From assembly GCA_937925925.1 (NCBI GenBank), contig CALANA010000089.1, positions 1 to 33,007 on the forward strand: DNA of 33,007 bases. Reading direction: 5' to 3'. The notes below the pieces were generated by a model. The model was not told the origin of the DNA, ran no database searches, and saw only the letters and a program-made list of their open reading frames with translations. The position numbers and the translations under genes are program-made. This document shows positions 17,446 through 24,016 of this stretch, in pieces (position 1 is the stretch's first letter; each line of letters opens with the position of its first letter). This DNA is from an uncultured Chloroflexales bacterium. GTDB taxonomy: Bacteria > Chloroflexota > Chloroflexia > Chloroflexales > Chloroflexaceae.

Positions 17446-17653
17446 TCCGATTCCTCCTATGTCCCAGTAATGATGATAGAGATATAGCTACACATGTACA
17501 CCGTAACCATATCCGCTGATTTAATCACGTCGTTTGACGTAATCGGTTTATGTGGCGTGAAAAAGGCTTGATGCTAGGCAAAGATGCCAGTGTCAACCTT
17601 TTACACTTTTTGTTAACGCGAATACGGTCTTGCTCACGTGAACCAGTGCTAGA

Positions 17654-17703
17654 AGTGCGGGCGTTTTTTACTCCCGGCACTACACGGGCGGGACGCCCGC
17701 ACT
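17654..17703. repeat. GCGGGCGT palindromic repeat between the vWA and TadE-like genes
   Basis: AGTGCGGGCGT (17654-17664) and ACGCCCGCACT (17693-17703) are exact reverse complements with a 28-nt centre that itself contains GGGCGGGACGCCC. The 323-nt gap holding it has no gene. Similar GCGGGCGTCCCGC units occur near 30578 and 32895, so this is probably a dispersed repeat, but it could also reduce readthrough from tadE into the vWA gene. Confidence 0.5.
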
Positions 17704-17768
17704 CTCAGGTTAACCAACCGTTTATTCGCGCCAGGTACTTTTTTCGTCAACCCATTAGCAGCAGCGAC

Positions 17769-18305
17769 TCACGAGTTGCGAAAGAGCAGCATATCGCTAC
17801 GGATTTTCAAGATCGATGATGCACGTAACGTAACCGTGTCACGTAGCACTGGTGCGAACGGAAAAAACGCATTGTAGTCATATGAAACTTCTACACGAAT
17901 ATAGCAGTGCCTGGCCGTGAGCATATCTTCTTGCGTGCAGGATGGATCGCTGGCTGACACATGTCCATCAAAATTCGTGTCCTTCAGTACACTAATTTTA
18001 ATCCGATCGTCTGGTAGGTCGCGCAGATCATAAATACCAATACCACGGTCACCTGATTCAAACCGTACGCGTTTTCTAATCTCATTTTCGCGTATCGACA
18101 CTCCCGTAGGCACACCATTGCTGTCGACAATCACCACCGGAAAACTGCCGAAAAATGCGCCTTCCTGAGCCGCATTGCGTAGGCCTTGCATCGTAAAAAA
18201 CATTAATCCTAAGTCAACGGCTGCTGACAACAGCAAAAAAATAAGTGTAATCGCAATCGCAAATTCGACGAGTGCCTGGCCTATCGTTCGTTTGTGCTTG
18301 CGCAT
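17769..18305 (-). CDS. TadE-like pseudopilin (second of two)
   Basis: 178 residues. The N-terminus is a type IV prepilin-like signal: basic MRKHKRTIG, then QALVEFAIAITLIFLLLSAA, with Glu at +5 if cleavage follows the glycine at residue 9. This matches the TadE family, minor pseudopilins processed by the TadV peptidase. The exported remainder has no recognised motif apart from two cysteines about 11 residues apart. A weak GAGAAAG precedes the ATG. It lies 17 nt after the first TadE-like gene. Confidence 0.88.
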   Translation of the reverse strand: MRKHKRTIGQALVEFAIAITLIFLLLSAAVDLGLMFFTMQGLRNAAQEGAFFGSFPVVIVDSNGVPTGVSIRENEIRKRVRFESGDRGIGIYDLRDLPDDRIKISVLKDTNFDGHVSASDPSCTQEDMLTARHCYIRVEVSYDYNAFFPFAPVLRDTVTLRASSILKIRSDMLLFRNS

Positions 18306-18322
18306 GATCTTTCTCGCTTTCC

Positions 18323-18868
18323 TTACCTATCTGGCAAAATACAGGCGATCCCGTTCGGAATAGCATCATCATCGGTCACCTCTCCCTGACTACCGGGTCG
18401 GTTACCGAGACCTTGCAGCGAGCGACGTGTTGTCACCTCAACGGTCATCACACCATCGTTGCCAAATACCGGAATGAAATTGTGTAGCGGGGTCAATGGT
18501 TTAATATCATAGCGAATGCTGACCTCGATTGGCCCGCGGTCAAAAAGATTGCGCGTGTGTCCACCATTAGGGTAAGAGACCCTGGCCTGATCCCAGATAT
18601 CATCAAAAAAGAGGACTGCCTGTGACTGCACCTGCTTTCTGATGGTGTTCATACAAGGATCGGAACTATCCATACCTTTAGCTTCAATCCACTCGGCAAA
18701 GGGTGGCAATTTTGAGGCTGTTTCGGCTCCATTTCGTGCCGCCTGATACACTGTTGCATAGCCAAAGATGTACCAACTGAAGTCCGTAATTGCAAACATG
18801 AGGATTAACATCATGGGCATGACAATCGCCATCTCCACAATAGATTGGGCTGTATCTCGTCGTCTCAT
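18323..18868 (-). CDS. TadE-like pseudopilin (first of two)
   Basis: 181 residues from the chosen ATG. MRRRDTA is followed by QSIVEMAIVMPMMLILMF, a prepilin-like segment with Glu at +5 after Ala-Gln; the remainder is exported and includes a pair of cysteines. It fits the TadE family. An in-frame ATG at 18898 would add ten residues, but 18868 places the basic MRRR directly before the processing site and has GAGAG four nt upstream. It is the first gene of the pilus series; a good promoter candidate lies just upstream. Confidence 0.88.
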   Translation of the reverse strand: MRRRDTAQSIVEMAIVMPMMLILMFAITDFSWYIFGYATVYQAARNGAETASKLPPFAEWIEAKGMDSSDPCMNTIRKQVQSQAVLFFDDIWDQARVSYPNGGHTRNLFDRGPIEVSIRYDIKPLTPLHNFIPVFGNDGVMTVEVTTRRSLQGLGNRPGSQGEVTDDDAIPNGIACILPDR

Positions 18869-18918
18869 AGCTCTCTCACTCCCTGTGTGCCTGATCATAA
18901 CCAGATAAGTACATGCTG

Positions 18919-18947
18919 ATTATAAATCAGGGCATTGAACAGAACAA
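18919..18947 (-). promoter_or_regulatory. Candidate promoter of the TadE-TadE-vWA unit
   Basis: On the minus strand, TTGTTC (18942-18947) and a perfect TATAAT (18919-18924) are separated by 17 nt. Transcription would begin near 18912, about 43 nt before the first TadE-like ATG at 18868. The -35 matches consensus at three of six positions. This is the best sigma-70-type promoter seen at the head of the pilus series. Confidence 0.5.
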
Positions 18948-19045
18948 TAGCCTGATGGTACTGATCCTGATAAAAGATAGCCGGTCGGCTCTAAGCACCC
19001 TACAAACGTTGTCAACAGCAGGCACGACCTCAGCCACATTCGAGA

Positions 19046-19597
19046 TCACCGCTCACGTTCGTGCAACAATCGGCGATAGGCAGTCAGTGCGGTGCGTTGA
19101 CTACTCCATTTCAATGGTGGTATATCCTCCAGCGGCAGCACCTGCGCCTCACTGTTTTCGGCAAGGTCTGTTACCAGAGTGCCGCCAATAGCGCGCCCGG
19201 TAAAGCAGAAGACAAGATAGAACAGACGGGCATCACCATAGGAGGGACTATGCTCGTAGGCCAGAAACTGAAGATCGGCCAGGATAAGGCCCGTTTCTTC
19301 GTGAACCTCACGCAGGGCCGCGTCGGCCGGGTCTTCACCAAACTCGGCATGGCCAATTGGCAAATGCCATATGCCCCGATCCGGCTCGATATTGCGCTTG
19401 AGTAACACAATGCCTCCCTGGTACTCGATGACTACTGTGGCAGCGATGTTAGGGTTGGGATAATGAATCCAACCACAAGCGGGACAGTACTGCCGCTCCA
19501 TGCCGTGAATAACCTTGCGTGCCAACGGGGTACCATCAAGTGGACAATAATGAAAGCGATAGCGCGTTGGGTATTGATCAATGGTCGGTAGAGACAT
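19046..19597 (-). CDS. Nudix hydrolase with N-terminal zinc-ribbon-like segment
   Basis: 183 residues. The N-terminal segment has C18, C38 and C41, with Asp21 where a fourth zinc ligand usually sits (YCPLDG instead of CxxC). The catalytic Nudix box is perfect: GHAEFGE, seven residues, then REVHEETGL. The layout resembles NUDT/NADH-pyrophosphatase-like proteins that hydrolyse nucleoside-diphosphate derivatives. The substrate is not evident. It is on the same strand as the HAD gene upstream (31 nt gap) and the TadE unit downstream, but the 177-nt gap and a promoter candidate separate it from the latter. Confidence 0.88.
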   Translation of the reverse strand: MSLPTIDQYPTRYRFHYCPLDGTPLARKVIHGMERQYCPACGWIHYPNPNIAATVVIEYQGGIVLLKRNIEPDRGIWHLPIGHAEFGEDPADAALREVHEETGLILADLQFLAYEHSPSYGDARLFYLVFCFTGRAIGGTLVTDLAENSEAQVLPLEDIPPLKWSSQRTALTAYRRLLHERER

Positions 19598-19628
19598 CCC
19601 TTCATCTTTCTGGCTGAACAGTTACGTC

Positions 19629-20342
19629 TTACGTATCATACCAATAATCAGCGCTCGCTGCACCACCCACAAGGATTGTCCGCAGTTCAGCCACACTGCA
19701 AACTACACAGTCCGGTGCGCAAGCGACCAGTTCCGCCACACTCCCGTAGCCATAGCTCACAGCGATGGCCGGTATGCCGTGCATGTGCGCCCCCACGATG
19801 TCTTGTTCTCGGTCACCAACCATCACTATCGCCGCCCGCTCGTCGGCCCTGAGCTGTGGCAGCAATGCGGCGATAACGTCTGCTTTGGTGTGTAAGCGGC
19901 CATCGAGGGTCGCGCCGCCAATCACTGCAAAACAGGTTGCCAGGTCAAAATGCTCCAGGATGCGCCTGGCATAGACCTGCGGCTTGGAAGTTGCCAGGAA
20001 GAGACGACAGCCGAGCCGCTGCAGATCGGCCAGCAGTGCCGGAATACCAGGATAGACTACATTCTCGAATAAGCCCACCCTGGCAAACCGATCACGGTAG
20101 AACGTGATCGCCTGCGCTACCTTGTGGGGGTCGTCGGTGTGCAAATAGTGCGCAAAGGACTCGCGCAGCGATGGCCCGATCCAGGAGTAAAGATCGGGCG
20201 CTGATGGGGCTGAATAGCCCAGACGTTCCAGAGCATACTGAATGCTGCGGGTGATCCCCTCAGCCGGGTCAGTCAGTGTGCCATCCAGGTCAAACAGGAT
20301 GGCACGATAGATCGGCGGCAGTTTGCGCGGTGTTGGTGACAT
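19629..20342 (-). CDS. HAD-superfamily hydrolase, phosphoglycolate phosphatase-like
   Basis: 237 residues with all HAD motifs: nucleophile motif DLDGT (18-22), the motif II Ser in LATSKP, the motif III Lys in LHTKADV, and GDREQD as motif IV. A helical cap (about 30-90) puts it in the Gph/PGMB-like subgroup. Likely a cytoplasmic phosphatase of small sugar or glycolate phosphates; specificity cannot be read from the sequence. The start ATG at 20342 has no clear Shine-Dalgarno. It probably shares a transcript with the zinc-ribbon Nudix gene 31 nt downstream. A decayed fragment resembling the CCTGAACGGTTAC element end (19613-19626) lies between them. Confidence 0.85.
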   Translation of the reverse strand: MSPTPRKLPPIYRAILFDLDGTLTDPAEGITRSIQYALERLGYSAPSAPDLYSWIGPSLRESFAHYLHTDDPHKVAQAITFYRDRFARVGLFENVVYPGIPALLADLQRLGCRLFLATSKPQVYARRILEHFDLATCFAVIGGATLDGRLHTKADVIAALLPQLRADERAAIVMVGDREQDIVGAHMHGIPAIAVSYGYGSVAELVACAPDCVVCSVAELRTILVGGAASADYWYDT

Positions 20343-20447
20343 TGATTTGCTTTCTATACCGAACGACTAGCTCGCCCGTTCACGGGCCGGACGATCCCAC
20401 CGCGTATCTCCTGTCAATGATGATTACACGTAACTGTATGTGGGGTC

Positions 20448-20731
20448 ATACCAATGTGCCTTCGACCTTCCGCATCTGGTGGTTCGTCTGACGCTTGCTC
20501 CTACGCCAACGAGCTGTCCCCTGGAACGAGCTGTCGCGGGGCGGAGAAGCGTGGCATGCAACACCCCGCCGCCCCCCCCGCTGGGGGGCGTCCTGATGCC
20601 GCACAACCGGGCCTTGCGCAAAAAAACCTGCTCTTGTGAAGGGCGGCCCCCATACCCCCCATGCCGCAACGCCAGCACGTGGGCGGACGCACGGCACGAC
20701 CATGCGGAAGGGTCACGACGAAACGGGCTAA
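20448..20731. mobile_element. Intergenic inverted-repeat element, copy A (upstream of dprA)
   Basis: The left end (ATACCAATGTGCCTTCGACC, then TTCCGCAT) and right end (ATGCGGAAGG, GTCACGACGAAACGGG) are imperfect inverted repeats and closely match those of copy B at 27597-27858. Shared internal blocks include ACGCTTGCT and CCCCTGGAACGAG. A CGCCCCCC/GGGGGGCG hairpin (about 20570-20588) lies inside. No coding capacity is credible. Boundaries are approximate. It ends 8 nt before a TATAAT that probably serves dprA. Confidence 0.65.
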
Positions 20732-20738
20732 TATACGC

Positions 20739-20744
20739 TATAAT
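20739..20744 (+). promoter_or_regulatory. Candidate -10 box of dprA
   Basis: A perfect TATAAT lies 34 nt upstream of the dprA ATG and just outside repeat copy A. The region 16-18 nt upstream of it falls inside the repeat and has no good TTGACA match, so any -35 contact would be made within the repeat end. Confidence 0.4.
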
Positions 20745-20777
20745 ACCAGAACGTACCATGTCTTTCAGAGGTGCAGC

Positions 20778-21911
20778 ATGATATCACTCTCTCCCACCCA
20801 CTACTATCTGGGCTTCAACCTGGTGCCAGGTATTGGCCCGACGCGCCTGGCCCAGTTGATTGACCGTTGCGGCTCGGTTGAGGCCGCCTGGCATGCCGAT
20901 GACCTGGACATGATCGCGGCTGGTATCGATAGTAAAGTGAGTGCCGCCTTGCGTGAGGCGCAACGCACCCTGGATCTGGAAGCAGAGTTTGAACGCACGG
21001 TCACGGCAGGTGTGCAACTTGTGACGGTTGAAGATGCTACGTATCCGTCGCTTCTGGCCCAGATTCCGGCCCCTCCCCCGCTGCTGTATGTACGCGGGGC
21101 CATGATCCGTGCCGACGAGTGGTCGGTTGCGGTGGTTGGCACCCGCGATCCATCATGGTATGGCAAAGAGGCAACGCGGCGAATCGTGACCGATCTTTCG
21201 CGCAGCAGCGTGACCGTGGTAAGCGGTTTCGCACTGGGTATTGATGCCGTTGCCCATAGCGCTGCGCTCGAAGCAGGTGGTCGCACGATTGCCGTCCTTG
21301 GCTGTGGTGTCGATGTACGTTATCCCGAACGTAATCAACGGTTAGTGCCGCAGATTCTGGAGCAGGGGGCGCTGATAAGCGAATACCCGCTGCAAACTCC
21401 GCCAGCACCAGCCAACTTTCCGCCGCGTAATCGCATTATCAGCGGATTGACGCTGGGCACGCTGGTGGTAGAGGCCGGGCAAAAAAGCGGTGCCTTGATT
21501 ACGGTCAATTTTGCGCTGGAGCAGGGTCGGGATGTTTTTGCTGTACCAGGCTCGATCTTGAGCAGCAAGAGCATCGGCAGCAATCACCTGATCCGCACTG
21601 GAGCAGGGTTGGTCACGTGTGGTCAGGATATTCTCGATGCCCTCAACCTGACCAGCGCCAGCGTCCAACAAGAAATTGCAGCAGCCCTCCCTGAAGACCC
21701 GACTGAAGCGGCATTACTCACGCTGATATCGTCCGAGCCGCAACACGCCGATCAGTTGAGTCGCACCTGTGACATGTCGGCGGCGGTCGTCGCCGCAACG
21801 CTGGCGATGCTCGAATTGAAGGGCTATATTCGGCAGGTAGCTCCGATGGAGTATGTACTGGCGCGTGAGGAGCGTGCGATTTATAGCTCTGAAACCAACA
21901 CAGCCCCTTAA
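20778..21911 (+). CDS. dprA: DNA-processing protein DprA
   Basis: 377 residues from the chosen ATG. An N-terminal helical segment with LVPGIGPTRLAQLI (helix-hairpin-helix-like) is followed by the Rossmann-fold DprA core (about 105-300): VAVVGTRDPSWYG, VVSGFALGIDAVAH, GCGVDVRYPERN, FPPRNRIISGL and VEAGQKSGALIT. A C-terminal winged helix occupies about 310-370. DprA loads RecA onto incoming single-stranded DNA in natural transformation. ATG at 20778 is preferred over an in-frame start at 20661: AGGTG lies 4 nt upstream, the protein then begins at the family start, and 20661 lies inside a repeat. No other competence gene is nearby. Confidence 0.94.
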   Translation: MISLSPTHYYLGFNLVPGIGPTRLAQLIDRCGSVEAAWHADDLDMIAAGIDSKVSAALREAQRTLDLEAEFERTVTAGVQLVTVEDATYPSLLAQIPAPPPLLYVRGAMIRADEWSVAVVGTRDPSWYGKEATRRIVTDLSRSSVTVVSGFALGIDAVAHSAALEAGGRTIAVLGCGVDVRYPERNQRLVPQILEQGALISEYPLQTPPAPANFPPRNRIISGLTLGTLVVEAGQKSGALITVNFALEQGRDVFAVPGSILSSKSIGSNHLIRTGAGLVTCGQDILDALNLTSASVQQEIAAALPEDPTEAALLTLISSEPQHADQLSRTCDMSAAVVAATLAMLELKGYIRQVAPMEYVLAREERAIYSSETNTAP

Positions 21912-21916
21912 TTCTA

Positions 21917-22023
21917 CGAGATATGCGGTCGCTTATCAAAATATCTTTTTCGCCTGCGATCGAGTGGAAGCAACGCTGCGGCAAAGGTCAAAACCACTTT
22001 GTGATAGACGACCGCGTACCTCG
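21917..22023. mobile_element. 107-bp element with 22-bp terminal inverted repeats after dprA
   Basis: The first 22 bases (21917-21938, beginning CGAGATATGCGGTCG) match the reverse complement of the last 22 (22002-22023) at 18 positions. It starts 6 nt after the dprA stop codon. The ATGCGGTCG/ACGCGGTCG core also occurs in the neighbouring element at about 22072 and at 27871, and GGAAGCAACGCT (21967) recurs inverted near 27980, so the elements are related or have exchanged pieces. No coding potential. Confidence 0.6.
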
Positions 22024-22027
22024 TGTT

Positions 22028-22280
22028 ATACCGTTTCGACCTGGACATTGCGCATGTTCTGGTCTTGAACACGCGGTCGTTCATCACTCCATAGATTTCG
22101 CCTTCGGCGAGCGCTCCTTTTGCTCGAGCGAGTCCCGTCCCTGCAGCCGCAGACGAAACGCGGCGGCAGATGATCCACCGCGTCCGTCCTGACATACGGA
22201 AGGAGCCTCACTGCGCCCCACCCCCTCCGAGCGGGAGTAAGGAGTCGAAAAAAGGCGGAAGGGCGCAGTCACATAGGTAT
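22028..22280. mobile_element. Intergenic inverted-repeat element, copy C (between dprA and a Nudix gene)
   Basis: Ends resemble those of copies A and B: ATACCGTTTCGACC with TTGCGCAT on the left, GGCGGAAGG with TCACATAGGTAT on the right. The interior contains ACGCGGTCGTTCATCAC and TTTCGCCTTCGGC, which are shared with the 27862-28038 element. The right end touches the stop codon of the convergent Nudix gene (22280-22282). The precise structure is a mosaic and boundaries are approximate. Confidence 0.5.
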
Positions 22281-22750
22281 TAGTTGAAGAAAGCCTCAAG
22301 GCGATCAGCAAACGCATGTTCGAGCATGTGCGCCGTACGTGACAGCAGCGGCGGGAGATTATCTGGCGCAAAGAAGGCTACCTGCACATTCTCTACACAG
22401 CGGGACTCAAGCGTGCCACTCAGAATGCGCCCGGCCATGAAGACGGCAAAAATTTGCACCTGGTCGCCATTCGGATAGCTCCACTCAAAAGCATGGCCGC
22501 CATACACGCCGATCAACCGCTCCGCTGCCACTGTTAACCCGGTTTCCTCCTGTACCTCACGGATCAGTCCCTGTGAAGGAGTCTCGTCAATTTCAATCGT
22601 GCCGCCAGGAACGTCCCACAACATCACATCGGCACGACGACAGAGCAGCACTTGCCCCTGATCGTCGCGAATAAAGCCACAGGCGCGGAGTTGCAGAATC
22701 CGTTGATGACCAACATACGAACGCAACCAGCGAGTGTATTTTACATCCAT
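22280..22750 (-). CDS. Nudix hydrolase (single domain)
   Basis: 156 residues with one Nudix domain: LLCRRADVMLWDVPGGTIE leads into the catalytic box GTIEIDE, seven residues, REVQEETGL, which fully fits the consensus. No zinc ribbon or membrane segment. A cytoplasmic (d)NTP or nucleotide-derivative pyrophosphohydrolase is expected; the substrate is unknown. GGAGG five nt upstream of the ATG fixes the start. It is monocistronic, with repeat elements on both sides, and its stop codon coincides with the edge of repeat copy C, so the last residues may have been altered by the insertion. Confidence 0.87.
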   Translation of the reverse strand: MDVKYTRWLRSYVGHQRILQLRACGFIRDDQGQVLLCRRADVMLWDVPGGTIEIDETPSQGLIREVQEETGLTVAAERLIGVYGGHAFEWSYPNGDQVQIFAVFMAGRILSGTLESRCVENVQVAFFAPDNLPPLLSRTAHMLEHAFADRLEAFFN

Positions 22751-22904
22751 AGCGCCCTCCTGCGTTGAGCAGTCTGATTAGTGGCTACCCATCGGGAAAC
22801 CGACTATGCCGATCACATCCTTGCATACTCCTCTTACCAGACATCGGTGTATTGTATAGTTGCATCTATGTCCATCGTTTGAACGTGCGCTCTATTATAC
22901 CGTA

Positions 22905-23050
22905 CCTGGTACTACACCGAGACTGCCCCGGAAAGAGATTGCGAGGGACGAAACTCCACCGAAATCTTCTGTCTGGTGGAGGGCCTGCGGCCCCGTACTC
23001 CCCGCCGAGACGCAGTCTCATTGTAGTGCTAGCAGGCGAGACGAAATCCC
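22905..23050. mobile_element. Partial repeat related to copies A-C, overlapping the end of the FGE-like gene
   Basis: Begins ATACCGTACCTGG and shares CCCGGAAAGAGAT, GACGAAACT and GACGCAGTCTCATTG blocks with copy B (CCCTGGAACGAGAT, GACGAGAGGTT, GACGCAGTCTCGTTG). A CTCCACC/GGTGGAG stem (22954-22960, 22975-22981) and a GGGCCTGCGGCCC palindrome take the place of the internal hairpins. The right part runs into the last codons of the FGE-like gene, so the right boundary is uncertain. Confidence 0.45.
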
Positions 23051-23814
23051 ATGAACTCATTACAAACAGTGGGCAGTAACCGAAAGCGGCAGGCGCACCG
23101 CGCAAATCCCTGCGGATTGGCATAGCAGCCGCCGCGCAAAATACGGCGGCCTGGAGCTTCACGTTGCTCGCGGCCATCATCAGGATGATATGGATAGAGG
23201 GCGTCAAGGCTGGTTGTCCATTCCCAGACATTCCCGGCCATATCCAGGACACCATAGGGACTCGCACCCGCTGGATAACTGGCAACCGGCACGGTCTTCT
23301 GACCAACTTCACGCGTATTTGCACATTGTGGGTCAAAGGTATTGCCCCAGGGAAACGTGCGTCCATCGGTGCCACGGGCAGCGTGTTCCCATTCCGCCTC
23401 GGAGGGTAAGCGCAAGGTCACTGGTTGGTTTACCGGGTATGCTGGAAGTGGACGATAATCGGTTGCTGCCAGCATGTTGGTGAGCCAGGCACAACAGGCT
23501 TGCGCTGCGTGCCAATCTACATCAACCACGGGATGGTCGCGCAACGCATCGGGTGGCGTCGAACCGTGCCAATGCAGGGGTGGCCGGGTACCTGTTGCGG
23601 CGACGAAAGCGCCATAGAGGGCATTGGTCACAGGAACACGCGCCATAGCAAAAGCAGGTAAGGCGACCATGTGCTGCGGCGACTCCTCGCGGTAGCTTTC
23701 ACGTGTACCGCCATAACGGGTCGCCAGCGTACTCAGTTCACTCTCCGGCGTGCCCATCAAAAAGGATGTGGCCGGGATCATCACAAATTCAGGCAGAAGA
23801 TCTATTATATTCAT
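23029..23814 (-). CDS. FGE/SUMF1-fold (formylglycine-generating-enzyme-like) domain protein
   Basis: 261 residues made up of one FGE-sulfatase domain: FVMIPATSFLMG (10-21), RLPSEAEWEHAAR (135-147), PYGVLDMAGNVWEW (186-199), ILRGGCY (225-231) and the terminal GFRLAC. The paired active-site cysteines of true sulfatase-activating FGE are not at the usual place: the GGSYxC region reads GGCYAN. Other cysteines occur at 240, 242, 251 and 261. Formylglycine formation is therefore doubtful; the fold is also used by ergothioneine/ovothiol sulfoxide synthases and by proteins of unknown role. No sulfatase gene is in the window. The ATG and a probable Shine-Dalgarno (AGAGGA, 10 nt upstream) lie in the end of the 23812-24004 element. 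Confidence 0.82.
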   Translation of the reverse strand: MNIIDLLPEFVMIPATSFLMGTPESELSTLATRYGGTRESYREESPQHMVALPAFAMARVPVTNALYGAFVAATGTRPPLHWHGSTPPDALRDHPVVDVDWHAAQACCAWLTNMLAATDYRPLPAYPVNQPVTLRLPSEAEWEHAARGTDGRTFPWGNTFDPQCANTREVGQKTVPVASYPAGASPYGVLDMAGNVWEWTTSLDALYPYHPDDGREQREAPGRRILRGGCYANPQGFARCACRFRLLPTVCNEFMGFRLAC

Positions 23815-24004
23815 ACTATAGCAATCCTCTATCAGTTGTGAAGTCCCGGAGTCCAGGCTAAAGCCTGGACTCCGGGAGGGACAGCCAGTCCCTTGCTTCG
23901 TTCAGTTGTGAAGTCGCGGAGTCCAGGCTTTAGCCTGGACGGAGCAAGACCCAGACGAAAGCCGGGACTCCAATGTACCCCTAGTATAGGATTGCTATAG
24001 TATG
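23812..24004. mobile_element. 193-bp element with 17-bp perfect terminal inverted repeats
   Basis: CATACTATAGCAATCCT (23812-23828) and its exact reverse complement (23988-24004) bound a non-coding segment. Inside are two direct copies, 70 nt apart, of a unit beginning TCAGTTGTGAAGTC and carrying a large palindrome; the first copy has a 15-bp stem (23845-23859 with 23862-23876) around an AA loop. The ends contain TA dinucleotides at equivalent places, which would suit an IS630/Tc1-mariner type target, but this is inference. It fills the gap between the FGE-like gene and the TPR gene exactly. Confidence 0.78.
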
Positions 24005-24016
24005 CTAAAGCTCGCA

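Noticed and set aside
20661..20777. N-terminal extension of DprA
   Set aside because: The extra 39 residues are translated from repeat copy A and do not resemble DprA; the ATG at 20778 has AGGTG upstream.
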